Assembly: GCA_009746045.1 (NCBI GenBank)
Contig: RPFO01000310.1
Location: forward strand, 4,359,781-4,403,816
DNA from: Mesostigma viride
Lineage: Eukaryota > Streptophyta > Mesostigmatophyceae > Mesostigmatales > Mesostigmataceae
Direction of reading: 5' to 3'
DNA length: 44,036 nucleotides
In this document: in pieces, positions 23,732-35,414 of the stretch
Layout of the letters: each line of letters begins with the position of its first letter
Numbering within the stretch: position 1 is the first letter of the stretch
Notes under the pieces: model-generated
The model's input: only the letters and a program-made list of their open reading frames with translations
Databases searched by the model: none
Told to the model about the DNA's origin: nothing
Translations under genes and position numbers: made by a program

Positions 23732-26700
23732 CTACGCCGATGGCGGCGGCTGCGACTGTTTCTGTGACAGCGGTTGTTTCTGCGGCGACGACAACGCCTC
23801 ATGCGGCCGCTCCGCCTCCTCCTCCACCGGTGGCTGCTCCTGCTCCGTAGGATTCACGCTCACTTCTAGCGGCGGCACAAGCAGGGACTCCTGCAGGTCA
23901 TCCGTCAGCTCGTCCATGTCCAGCACCTGGCGCACGCCCTCGCTGCCGCCGCGAGTGCCTGGGGGCACCCCTGTCCCCCCCATGCCGTACTTTACTATCA
24001 CCCACACCACCGCCACCAAGGTGGACAGGAGGCCGATCGCAATCAGGTGGATCCCCAAGCGGCTGGGGGTTGCGGCGCCTCCTGTGGGCGGGCATCATCA
24101 AAATGGTAGAATTGAAACCGACGTAAGCACCGGAAGAAGCGGTGAGATAAGTGGGTGTGGACGGCAGTCTGCTTTGCTTGTTCTTGTGTGTTCTTGTGTG
24201 TTCTTGTGTGTTCTTGTGTGTTCTTGTGTGTTCTTGTGTGTTCTTGTGTGTTCTTGTGTGTTCTTGTGTGTTCTTGTGTGTTCTTGTTTGTTTAGCCAAC
24301 AAGAGAAGGGGGGCATTCATACGGGCCGTGGGCATGAGGAGACCCACAGTGGGGTATGCGGAACCGCAACCGCACAGCTGTCGTTTTCTCAGGTTCGTGA
24401 TCGGAGAAAGGCCAAATTAAGATAAGAGCTGCCTTTTCCCCCAGGCTAAAGAGCACAGCAACGGAGGACAAGGCAGGATGCAATCCAAGCTGCTCCGAAC
24501 CGACCTCGCAATGTGCGTCATAATCTTGGCTGTCTTCGTGCTTGTATTTCTAGCTCGTGATGCTTACAAACACCACAATGTCTGTACGAAGTAAAACCAG
24601 CTAGACAAGCGCAGTCTATGTATAAGCTAATAAAGATACTTCTAGTTCCTAGCCGTGCTGGGCGCAGCTGGGTGCCTGGCATGCCATACCTCTTGATTCC
24701 GCTGCCTCGTCCACCATCGGCGGCTGAAACCGCACCCAGGCAAAGTAGAAATCTGCAGCGTCAAAGGCAGGCAGCGGCACAGTGAGTCATACGCGGGTTG
24801 AAGAGCATGCAGTCCAGAAAAAAAGGGTACATTAAGTGGGGGGGTATCTCCTCAACAAGAAAGTACAGGTGGTGATGCCAACACAAACGAACCCGCTCCA
24901 CACAGGATCCTGCAACTTCAAAAGGCAACGCCCCACTGTTGCAATGTGAAATGTTGTGCCGCCCATCAGATATGCCATGAGAATGTAGCACCCAGTGACC
25001 CAGCCGTCTCTTGCATCACCTGGCTGTGACTCGACCCAATTTCCTCCCTTGTCCCTTGCCCCCGGTACAGCTACCGCCCACACATGCAGCTCTCCAGTCT
25101 CATGGTAACAGCGTGCAAGGAAAACCAGCCGAGCGCCGCATGCTGCAACGAGAGTGGCTGGGAGAGCGCGCCACGACGTGGGTGGCTGTCACAGTCACAT
25201 AGCATCAGACTACGCCACCACACGAGATGTGAATCGTTGGCACTAGCATCAGACTACACCACCACGACCCCGATGCCACTCGTGCCGAGACCACCCCAGC
25301 AGCCCTCAGCCCTGCGGCACAATGCAATAGGGGAACTACTGCCTTGTGAACTTGTGCCTTATGGAATTGTGCCTCGTTCATAAATCTGCGTGCATGTGTG
25401 GTATAGACGTGTCGACGTCTTGTGGCTATGCACTCAAAATGACACCCTTCTGGTCATGTCCAACCGGAAACAACCCAGGTTGTCCTATTCACCACGGGAA
25501 GTGCAAGGATAGCCAGCTGCCCCTCGACTTGACCCAACAGGCTTTAGGAAATCCGGGAAGGTTGTCATGCTTCCCTGACCATGCCCCCCGTGGGCAGGCC
25601 GGATCAGCCTCGATGATTTCTGCACCCATGCGCCAAACACATTTACCATCATTTTGCCATCCAGGAAGCCTGTGGGGGATGCATGGCCTGAGGAGTCAAC
25701 CCAAGCACCCGTAGGCAACTACTGGTGGTTACAAGTAAGAAGACTCCACCTACCGGTGTCAACCAGCGGGAAGGTCTCCGCTCTTTGGCTGCCGGTCCCC
25801 ATCACCGCCACCCTCCGCGCCTCCACGATGATGTCCCCCTCCTCTGAGTGGTTGTATGAGAGGAAGGCGTTGGTGGTCAGCGTGCCGCCATCTGTTGCGT
25901 GCACGCCGACGTCGGAGCTCAGGGGGCCCACAGGCTGCAGCAGGGCCACCCCATCGGAATACCCACCCCTGCTCCCACGGGGGCTGCCCCCCAGGCTGAT
26001 CAGATAGCGGCCTTTCTCTAGCCGTTTTGAGCTCATGGGCAGGGCGTCGGCTTCTTCTCCTTTCCAGGCATGGAGCAACCGCCCATCACCGGTGCCCGCC
26101 ACAAGACCCCCTCGCACGCTGTGGATCGCAGCAGCGCGGCAAAGGCCAAGGGGAAGGATGCAACATAGCGGTGAATGCCACAACTTTTCAGTGATCGTTG
26201 CACTGCTTGCGTGGTCAACATGCTCCAATATCCCGAACACCACGCACCCATGGTAACACCGCAGTCATGCACAAACGCTGGCTCATGCAACTGCATTCTA
26301 CATCAGCCTGCAGCGAATAGTATGAGGGATTCCTGACGTGGCCGGCTTCTCTGGAAAGGAGCAACGCCTAGGACCAAAGCGATGTAGGTGTAAGGTAACG
26401 CAATCCTTAGTTACTGTCTCTGTATCAATACATGCAAAAAGTAGATTCCATACAGCAAACTCTTGATTTCCAAAAATCCATTTTGCATTTTAATTGACAA
26501 CCATCCTCGCATGAATAAGTAACCAGCCACTCTCTGATCGTGTCCATTTGCGCTGTGCTGTGGCAACCGCTCAAGGACACACCTGCCCTGAAATTCAGGC
26601 CAAACACTAGATATTTTAGCGGCAAGTCTTGGGTGGCTGCCCATGCACAGCCATGCATCGGACATGGTGTGCATTAGTGTATACCTTCATCACATTTTCC

Positions 26701-29700
26701 TAATGTGGAAACATCCAGATGGCAGTGGTGGTGGCCGTGGTAGGGATTATGGGACACAAACCCTCTGAAGCAAGCATCGCAGAACCTTTACTTCTAACCC
26801 ATTTCATTGGTTTTAACCCATTTCTTAGCCGATGCCCAGGTCACTTTACATGTCCATTGGGTGGATGCAATCGTTCAAAACTTTGCCAAAGCAGGCAGCC
26901 AGGCCAGCCATACTTCCATGGCATCCCCACACAAGGCTAGCTCACCGGCCCCTGGAGCCGTAGGGGATGAACACGAACGCAAACGACCACCCATGCATGT
27001 CGGTGAGCCGCGTGGCATCCCCCTCATTGTCCTCCCGCATCTGGACCAGCCAGCCACTGCGGAAAGGAAGAGAAAGGAGGAGAAAGAGCGACAAATTGTG
27101 TGAGGGGGGGGGAGGGGGGAAGCGAGGAAACAGAGGGTTGTAAATGGTAGGGTAAGAAGGGTGTGAGTCGGCATGAGAAGAAACCAGAAGCAGATGACAG
27201 GGCAACGACAGGGCAATGACAGGGATATGACAGGGCAATGACAGGGTGCTGGGCAGCTCATTGAAGTAGCCCTTCAATCCCACAACCAGCGCAGACACTG
27301 ATGGGACTGTTGCCACTCAACACTCCGCCTGGATCCCGTGCCCCCATGTGCATTGGCAACAAAACATGGTTGGTAAACATCTGACAATGCAGCAAATCCT
27401 TGCAGACGCAACTGGGAATGGAAACAGGTGCGGCATGGCATTGCCGCTACTATGTAAAATACCTAACAATCCAATCGGAACGTTCCAGCAAGCCAAAGGA
27501 CAAGGGTAACCCAGCCTGTTTGGCCAAAGCCCACAGTGACAGGGCCAGCAGACCTAGGAAGCCCAGCGCGTCTTGGGTTGATGCGCTCCCAATGTGCCCA
27601 GGAGGTGGTCAGTCCCGTCCCCATGGGTGCTGGTATGCCCTTCATCAGCAATCCCAAGCCTCGTACACCTCTTATTGCCTCTTATAAAGTAATGCCGGCT
27701 GCTGCTACGCCAGCAAAGTTTCACCCATGACATGCACTGGGCAAGCTCCCTACCACGGACCTTGTCACTGTAACGAACAGGCAGCAGTGCCAAGTTACCT
27801 CCCACAAGGTACTAGAAGCAAATACTTCAACGCAACACACCGAGACACAACACCGTAAAGCACAACCACGGGGACGATGGTCGACTGCTCCAATGCCAAA
27901 CACGGGTGTCTGTATATGCGCACGTGGGGGTACGCACCTGCTGTGGTGCATGACGCCGACGACGTTGATCTCATTGTCGCTCGGGTCGGTGCTGCCACAC
28001 GGCACGCGGGCGTGGAGGAAACATGAGCGCAAGGGGGTGGCGCATGTTAGCATGTTAGAATATTAGCACGTTAGCATACTAGCATATGTACATGGGGGCT
28101 TGGGAGCATGGGAGTGTGGGGGCATGGGAGCATGGGAGCATGGGGCCATGCGGGCATGGGGGCATGGGGGCATGGGGGCATGGGGGCATGGGGGCATGGG
28201 GGCATGGGGGCATGGGGGCATGGGGGCATGGGGCCATGGGGGCAGGGGGGCATGGGGGCATGGAGGCATGGGGGCATGGGGGCATGGGGCAGGGGGGAAT
28301 GGGGGCAGGGGGGCAGGGGCCAGGGGCGCAGGGGGCAGGGGGGCAGGGGGGCATGGGGGCAGGGGGGCAGGGGGGCATGGGGGCATGGAGGCATGGGGGC
28401 ATGGGGGCATGGGGCAGGGGGGAATGGGGGCAGGGGGGCAGGGGCCAGGGGCGCAGGGGGCAGGGGGCAGGGGGGCATGGGGGCAGGGGGGCAGGGGGCA
28501 GGGGGGCAGGGGGGCAGGGCGGCAGGGGGCAGGGGGGCAGGGGGCAGGGGGGCAGGGGGGCAGGGGGGGGCAGGGGCCAGGGGCGCAGGGGGGCAGGGGG
28601 GCAGGGGGGCAGGGGGCAGGGGGGCAGGGGGGCAGGGGGGCAGGGGGCAGGGGGGCAGGGGGGCAGGGGGCAGGGGGGCAGGGGGGCAGGGGGCAGGGGG
28701 CAGGGGGCAGGGGGCAGGGGGCAGGGGGGCAGGGGGCAGGGGGCAGGGGGGCAGGGGGCAGGGGGGCAGGGGGGGGGCAGGGGGGCAGGGGGGCAGGGGG
28801 CAGGGGGGGGGGGGGCAGGGGGCAGGGGGGCAGGGGGGGGGGGCAGGGGGGCAGGGGGGCAGGGGGGCAGGGGGGCAGGGGGCAGGGGGCAGGGGGGCAG
28901 GGGGGCAGGGGGGGCAGGGGGGCAGGGGGGCACATGGGGGTGGCTCACATGGGGACAGCACACATGAGGGGGATGAGAACCACAACCGTCACTAGGTCCC
29001 ACCGTAGAGCAAGCAAGGACGGAAGGAGCCATATTTACACCCGTGGTCCCACTAATCGAGCCACTCGCGTTGGACCCCCCTCGGGCAGTCACACAACACT
29101 GGAGTTGAAGCACAAGGGTGGGCATGGCGGACTCAAGCTGATGACCACGGCTACGCCACTGAGAGAACCAGAGAACGACTTGTACAGTTACTCGTTCGTA
29201 CAACATGTATTGGTGGTCATAACTTAATCACATGAGCATGCCTCTAGATTGAGACCTAGGCTGCCCACTACCACTTCGCAAGGCAGCCCCCTTAAAAGGT
29301 GTTGGATGCGAAAAATGCTTTGAAATGTTTTAAAATGTTTTTAAAGGTGTTGGATTAGGAAAATGCTGCACCAAGGCAGCGGTGCCAGCTCAAAATGAAC
29401 TAGCAGCTCAAGATTAACTAGGAATACTTTGACTAACTGTTCGGATTCTGGTGACGCCCATTACGCAGTCATCGCCAGAAGCGCTGAACGATATACCCAA
29501 GGATGCAGGCAGCTTTATGCCATGACAAATGCAAGCTTTAAGCGACAGGCCTGGACCACAGGGCATTTGTACGCCGTGGCAAATGCAATTCACTACTCAC
29601 GATATACAGAAGAGCATCCCGGTGGTGCTGGTCACGTGCAACTCTTCGGGGAAGCGCACAAACGCCCCCAGGCTGGTCCACTTTACGATGGAGGAGGCGG

Positions 29701-32700
29701 CCTCAGGCAGCCGCCGGCTGTGGGCGCCACCTTCCTGCCAGTAGGCAGACATGGCCAGCGCAGGGGCCGCCAGGTGGCCCGCAATCCACCCTGGGGGCAC
29801 AGGAGCGGACCGGTTGGACACAACTGCGATGCGGGCGACGGTTAGATAGGGCACAGCTGCCAGCAGTTACGGACGCTCGCATGACTCAGAGCCAGATACA
29901 CCAGCACATGGCTCCCCACTTCCCTTGAATACTAGTACAAACCATATTAACTCCACTACTGGGAGTTGTCGTCTAACAGAAAGGTGGGACCGCCCTCCCT
30001 CCCTCCCTCCCTCCCTCCCTCCCTCCCTCTCTCCCTCCCTCCCTCCCTCCCTCCTCCCTCCTCCTCCCTCCTCCTCCCTCCCTCCTCCCTCCTCCCTCTC
30101 CCTCCCCTCCTCCCTCCCTCCCTCCCTCCCTCCCTCCTCCCTCCTCCCTCCCTCCCTCCCTCCCTCCCTCCCTCCTCCCTCCCTCCCTCCTCCTCCCTCC
30201 CTCCCTCCTCCCCCTCCCTCCCTCCTCCCTCCTCCCTCCTCCCTCCCTCCCTCCCTCCTCCCTCCCTCCTCCCTCCTCCCTCCTCCCTCCCTCCCTCCCT
30301 CCTCCCTCCCTCCCTCCCTCCCTCCCTCCCTCCCTCCCTCCCTCCCATCCCTCCTCCCTCCCTCCCTCCTCCCTCCCTCCCTCCTCCCTCCCCTCCCTCC
30401 TCCCTCCCCTCCCTCCCTCCTCCCTCCCTCCCTCCTCCCTCCCTCCCTCCCTCCCTCCCTCCTCCCTCCCTCCCTCCCTCCCTCCCTCCCTCCTCCCTCC
30501 CTCCCTCCCTCCTCCCTCCCTCCCTCCCTCCCTCCCTCCCTCCCTCCCTCCCCTCCCTCCTCCCTCCTCTCCCTCCCTCCCTCCTCCCTCCCTCCCTCCC
30601 TCCTCCTTCCCTACTTACTCACCGTCCGAGTAGGGAAACCACGCGATGCGACGTCGATGTTGGCCTCCCCAGCGCGCCTGCCTTGCCCATGTTGACTCGC
30701 ACTCCCCCGGCCCGTAGCTGCCATCCACCATGCTGTAGCCATAACCCTAGACTCTGCAGCGAAACAGCGACAGTTCCAAAGAACGGGGGCGCGCCGTCGC
30801 CCACTTCTGCCCGTTAGCCGCCACGGATGCCAAAACCACGCCAAACTGGCTGCTGGCCGCCACGCCATGTCCGCGTAGCTGTACGGGTCCTCCCTCATGG
30901 CTGCCCACGCGGCCGCAGCATGCCTAGGTTCGAGCTGCGAGTAGGGCCAGCGGGCTGATGCGCGGCGCAGGTCGCCGCGGTTTGAAGCGGGGGAAGCTGA
31001 AGGGGTAGGGACCCTGCCCTTCGATGTTGACCGCGATGTTGTCCATGTCAGCTCCTGCCACGAGTGTACGTCGACGCGTCAACGCTCACAGCTGACAGCT
31101 GTCACGCCGATGGGGAACGGGCCCGCGTACGGTGGATCGGGCCCATGACATGGGCGCTGGCCAGGGCTGCGTCGGCGCCCCTGTCTGGGGGTAGATGCTG
31201 AAGGCGCTCCCCCGTGGGCGGTTGTATGCTGAGGGTACTCCCCCTGTCTGGGAAGTGTAGGGGAGGGTACCCCGCTGGCTGGCGGGGGTACACGGGGCAC
31301 TACCCGGGCTGGGAGTGAACGCTGGCCCTCCAGGTAGGATGTCAGCTGCAGAGGCAGGCGCGATTTGGGACGCACAATCGGTGTGATGTTTGTTCAGGTG
31401 GAGGATAGCCTTGCCGCCATCCAGTCATCACCATGACTCTTACTCGTGAGATTTTTGATGGTCGGCCTCGAGTCTAACAGGATAGACGTGCACGACACGT
31501 CAAACTGTGCCNNNNNNNNNNNNNNNNNNNNNNNNNAGGGGAGGAGAGGTCTACTATCACTGAGCCTACACTATCTTGCACGTGACCTTGTCACTGATAA
31601 ACGACAGGCAGCAGTGCCGAAGTTAACCATTCCACAAAGGTACTAGAAGCAAATAATATTCACCAACACACCTGAAGAGCACCACACGTAAAGCACAACC
31701 ACGGGGACGATGGTCGACCTCTCCAATAGGCCAAAACACTGTGTCTGTATATTGGCGCACGTGGGGGTACGCAATCCTCTTGGTGAATGACGCCGAGACG
31801 TTGATACTATTATCGCCGGGTCGGCTGACCAGCATCAGGCACTGGTCTGCCGCGGGCGTGGAGGAAACTGAGCGCAAGGGGGTTTGCTCTCGTTGATAAC
31901 CATTTTAGCCGACTGTTAGCGTGTATTAGAATATTAGCAACTGCTCTTCGAGAGACACTCACCTATATATACTCTAAAGATATCGACTACACATGGGCTT
32001 GGGATCATATACAGATGTAGGGAGCGGTGTATCAGTTTGTCTCACTTGACATGGGGCTGATGGAGCCATCAGGGCAGGGGCAAAATTGGGGGCCAGATGC
32101 ATGGGCATTAGGGTGGGCCCAAGACCATGGGAATTCAGGCACTTGGATAGGTTGGGCAATGGGCAAACATGGGGGGGCATCGGGGCATGAGTCCGCTGGG
32201 CAGGGGCCATGGGGCACATGGAAGCAAATGGGGGCATAGGGGCGGAGAACAACAATATACAACAGCAGGGGATGGGGCGGGGCAGGCCAGGGGCGCAGGG
32301 GGCAACAGCCGCAGGGGCGCATGGGCAGGGGGCAGGGCATGGGGGGCTGGAGCTGGGGCCATGGGGCAGGGCAGGGGGAATGGGGCAAAAAAAAAAACAG
32401 GGGAGGGGCCAGGCGCGGGGGCAGGGGGGCAGTAGGGGGCATGGGGGCAGGGGGGCAGGGGGCAAGGGGGCAAAGGGGGGCAGGGCGGCAAGGGCAGGGG
32501 GAGGGGGCAGGGGGAGCCAGGGGCCAGGGGGGGCAGGGCCCAGGCGGCAGGGGGGGCAAAAGGGGCTTAAGGGGCAAGGGGCAGGGGGCAGGGGGCAGGG
32601 GCGGGGGCAGGGGGCAGGGCGGGGCAGGGGCAGAGGGGGCAGGGGGGCGGGGGCAGGGGGCAGGGGGCAGGGGGCGGGCAGGGGAGGGGCAGGGCAAGGG

Positions 32701-35414
32701 GGGCAGGGGGCAGGGGGGCAGGGGGCAGGGGCAGGGGGCAGGGGGCAGGGGGGCAGGGGCAAGGGGCAGGGCGGGGCGGGGGCGGGGCAGGGGCGGGAGG
32801 GGCAGGGGGTCAAGGGGCGGGGCCAGGGCAGGGGCCACAATGGTGGCCACATGGGGACAGCACACATGAGGGATGAGAACCAACCGTCACTAAAAGGTCC
32901 CACCGTAGAGCAGCAAGGACGAAGGAGCCATATTTACACCCGGTCCCCACTAATCAGCCCCTCGCGTTGGGACCCCCTCGGGCAGTCACACACACTGGAG
33001 TTAGCACAAGGTGGCATGGCGGACTCAAGCTTATGCACGGCTTTTTAGCCACTGAGAAGATACCAGAAACGACTTTGTACAGCTTACTCTTCGTACAACA
33101 TGTAGTGGTTCATAACTTAATCACATGAGCATGCCTCTAGATTGAGACCTAGGCTGCCCACTACCACTTCGCAAGGAGCCCCCTTAAAAGGTGTTTGATG
33201 CCGAAAAAATGCTTTGAAATGTTTTAAATGTTTTTAAGCGTGTTTGGATTAGGAAAATCCTGCACCAAGGCGCGGGCCAGCTCAAATGAACTAGCAGCTC
33301 AAGATTAACTAGGAAATACTTTGACTAACTGTTCGGATTCTGGTAGACGCCATACGCAGTCATCGCAGAAGCCGGCTGAAACGATATACCCAAGGATAGG
33401 CAGTGTATATGCCATGACAATGCAAGCTTTAAGCGACAGGCCTGACCCACAGGGGCATTTGTACGGCCGTTGGCCAAATGCAATTCCTACTCACGAGAAT
33501 ACAGAAGAAGCATCCGGTGGTGCTGTCACGTGCCACTTCTTCGGGAAGCGCACAAACGCCCCAGGCTGGTCCATTTACGATTGGAGGAGGCGGGCCTCAG
33601 CAGCCGCCGGCTGTGGGCGCCACCTTCCTGCCAGTTAGGCAGACATGCCAGCAGGGCCGCAGTGCCCCATCCCCCTGGGGGCACAGGAGCGGACCGGTTG
33701 GACACACAACTGCGATGCGGGCGACGGTTAAGATAGGCACAGCTGCCAGCAGTTACGGACGCTCGCATGACTCAGAGCCAGATACACCAGCACAATGGCT
33801 CCCACTTCCCTTGAATACTAGTACAAACCATATTAACTCACCTGGGAGTTGTCGTCTAACAGAAAGGTGGGACCGCCCTCCCTCCTCCCTCCCTCCCTCC
33901 TCCTCCCTCTCTCCCTCCCTCCCTCCCTCCCTCCCTCCCTCCTCCTCCCCCTCCCTTCCCTCCCTCCCTCCCTCCCTCCCTCCCTCCCCTCCCTCCCCTC
34001 CCTCCCCCTCCCTCCCTCCCTCCCCCTCCCTCCCTCCCTCCCTCCCTCCTCCCTCCCTCCCTCCCTCCCTCCCTCCCTCCTCCTCCCTCCCTCCCTCCCT
34101 CTCCTCCTCCCTCCTCCCTCCTCCCTCCCTCCTCTCCCTCCCCTCCCTCCTCCCTCCCTCCCCCCCCCTCCCTCCCTCCCCCCTCCCCCCTCCCTCCCTC
34201 CTCCTCCCTCCCTCCTCCCTCCTCCCTCCCTCCCTCCCCCTCCCCCCTCCCTCCCTCTCCCTCCTCCCTCCCTCCTCCCTCCCTCCCTCCCTCCCTCCCT
34301 CCCTCCCTCCCTCCCCTCCCTCCCTCCCTCCCTCCCTCCCTCCCTCCCTCCTCCCTCCCTCCCTCCCTCCCTCCCTCCCTCCCCCTCCCTCCCTCCCTCC
34401 CTCCCTCCCTCCCCTCCCTCCCTCCCTCCTCCCTCCCTCCCTCCCTCCCTCCCTCCCTCCCTCCCTCCCTCCCTTCCCTACTTACTCACCGTCCGAGTAG
34501 GGAAACCACGCGATGCCGACGTCGATGTTGGCCTCCCCCAGCGCGCCTGCCTTGCCCATGTTGACATCGCACTCCCCCGGCCCGTAGCTGCCATCCACCA
34601 TGCTGTAGCCATACCCTAGACTCTGCAGCGAAACAGCGACAGTTCCAAAGAACGGGGGCGCGCCGTCGTCCCACTTCTGCCCGTTAGCCGCCACGGATGC
34701 CAAAACCACGCCAAACTGGCTGCTGGGCCGCCACGCCATGGTCGCGTAGCTGTACGGGTCCTCCTCATGGCTGCCCACGCGGCCCGCAGGCATGCCTAGG
34801 TTGAGCTGCGAGTAGGGCCAGCGGGGGCTGATGCGCGGCGCCAGGTCGCCGCGGTTGAAGCGGGGGAAGCTGAAGGGGTAGGGACCCTGCCCCTTGATGT
34901 TGACCGCGATGTTGTCCATGTCAGCTCCTGCCCACGAGTGTACCGTCGACGCGTCAACGCTCACGCTGACAGCTGTCACGCCGATGGGGAACGGGCCCGG
35001 CGTACGGTGGATCGGGCCCATGACATGGGCGCTGGCCAGGGGCTGCGTCGGCGCCCCTGTCTGGGGGGTAGATGCTGAAGGCGCTCCCCCTGTAGGGCGG
35101 TTGTATGCTGAGGGTACTCCCCCTGTCTGGGAAGTGTAGGCGGAGGGTACCCCCGCTGGCTGGCGGGGGTACACGGAGGGCACTACCCCGGGCTGGGGAG
35201 TGAACGCTGGCCCTCCAGGTAGGATGTCAGCTGCACGAGGCAGGCGCGATTTGGGACGCACAATCGGGTGTGATGTTTGTTCAGGTGGAGGATAGCTGGC
35301 CGCCATCCAGTCATCACCATGACTTACTCGTGAGATTTTGATGGTCGGCCTCGAGTCTAACAGGATAGACGTGCACGACACGTCAACTGTGCCGTCAGGT
35401 ACTGAGCCTATAGG
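23732..35414 (-). CDS. Predicted single-pass membrane protein, 5' end unresolved
   Basis: Exons in transcript order: 35414-34490, 29790-29601, 27991-27938, 27056-26946, 26118-25754, 24752-24690, 24081-23732 (stop). They total 2058 nt (685 aa plus stop), all phases matching. No ATG with a signal peptide was found; the first exon begins after CCCTTTCAG, and GTG at 35381 is not a start. Residues ~78-121 are four Pro/Ser/Tyr-rich repeats ([11 protein letters not shown] type). The ectodomain has [83 protein letters not shown], an NHS sequon and [14 protein letters not shown]. This order ([16 protein letters not shown], GxGRYLI, DFYFAWV) recalls secreted proteins I have seen in bacteria and algae but cannot name. 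A transmembrane helix follows at ~579-600 ([20 protein letters not shown]), then an acidic, Gln/Pro-rich tail of ~85 residues. The model joins clean halves of a duplicated block around the N gap. Confidence 0.7.
24181..24290. repeat. 10-bp tandem repeat TTCTTGTGTG, 11 copies
   Basis: Ten perfect copies plus one with TTCTTGTTTG. It lies in the intron between the last two exons of the membrane-protein gene. The 10-bp unit cycles through all frames, giving a repeated [10 protein letters not shown] on plus. Confidence 0.96.
28100..28935. repeat. G-rich minisatellite (CATGGGGG to GGGGGGCA)
   Basis: The array begins with 8-bp units GGGGGCAT and shifts near 28300 to GGGGGGCA/GGGGGCA units lacking the T, running to about 28930. 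It is intronic in the minus-strand gene, so the transcript is C-rich (TGCCCCC). All six frames stay open, which explains long Gly- or Pro-rich frames of 290-375 codons that are not genes. Confidence 0.95.
29998..30612. repeat. (CCCT)n / CCTCCCTC low-complexity array
   Basis: About 610 bp made only of CCCT and CCT units. It adjoins the donor (GTGAGTAAG on minus) of the Pro-rich exon. The transcript strand is GGGA-rich. Confidence 0.96.
30623..31511 (-). pseudogene. Frameshifted duplicate of the first found exon
   Basis: Matches 34490-35393 but lacks single bases in runs, e.g. GTCTGGGGGTAGATG where the other copy has GTCTGGGGGGTAGATG, and GGGCCCGCGTACGG where the other has GGGCCCGGCGTACGG. These break the frame that is open over 299 codons in the other copy. 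The pattern fits uncorrected long-read error near a contig end better than biological decay. Confidence 0.7.
31512..31536. other. Assembly gap (25 N)
   Basis: A run of 25 undetermined bases separates the two homologous ~3.8-kb blocks. The small fixed-looking size suggests a scaffolding placeholder and not a measured gap. Confidence 0.99.
32095..32860. repeat. G-rich array, right copy (degraded)
   Basis: Counterpart of 28100-28935. Units GGGGGCA/GGGGGCAT are interrupted by A-rich errors (e.g. an A11 run near 32388) and shortened G runs. It gives spurious long Gly/Pro frames on both strands. Confidence 0.9.
33876..34475. repeat. (CCCT)n array, right copy
   Basis: Counterpart of 29998-30612, with different CCT/CCCT/CCCCT spacing. 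Adjoins the donor at 34490. Confidence 0.95.

Larger units (their letters stand above)
27760..31511. repeat. Left copy of ~3.8-kb duplicated block
   Basis: Homologous along its length, in the same orientation, to about 31582-35393. Landmarks in order are the HHS exon (27938-27991), the G-rich array, TTAAAAGGTGTTGGATGCGA, the 190-bp exon, the CCCT array and the Pro-rich exon up to the N run. Its left part (27.76-30.0 kb) reads cleanly; its right part (30.62-31.51 kb) has many single-base deletions compared with the right copy. Probably an assembly duplicate; see findings. Confidence 0.85.
31582..35393. repeat. Right copy of ~3.8-kb duplicated block
   Basis: Direct repeat of 27760-31511. Its left part (about 31.58-33.7 kb) carries many indels relative to the left copy, including the HHS exon equivalent near 31769-31830 and the 190-bp exon equivalent near 33495-33673. 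Its right part (34.49-35.39 kb) is clean and holds an open 299-codon exon. Confidence 0.85.

Noticed and set aside
27240-27316. Candidate exon on minus ([20 protein letters not shown])
   Set aside because: Good composition and an AG acceptor, but its phase does not fit; exon 27991-27938 joins 27056-26946 directly in frame (HHS-SGWLVQ).
28063-29227. Reading frames of 290-375 codons on both strands, Gly- or Pro-rich
   Set aside because: They are translations of a G-rich minisatellite open in all frames; no start context, no splice support, no conserved domain.
29925-34500. Ser/Pro/Leu-rich frames of 130-340 codons
   Set aside because: Produced by CCCT arrays that lack stop codons in every frame.
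35379-35381. Start codon of the Pro-rich exon
   Set aside because: The triplet is GTG, and the frame is open upstream to a CAG acceptor, so this is not a translation start.
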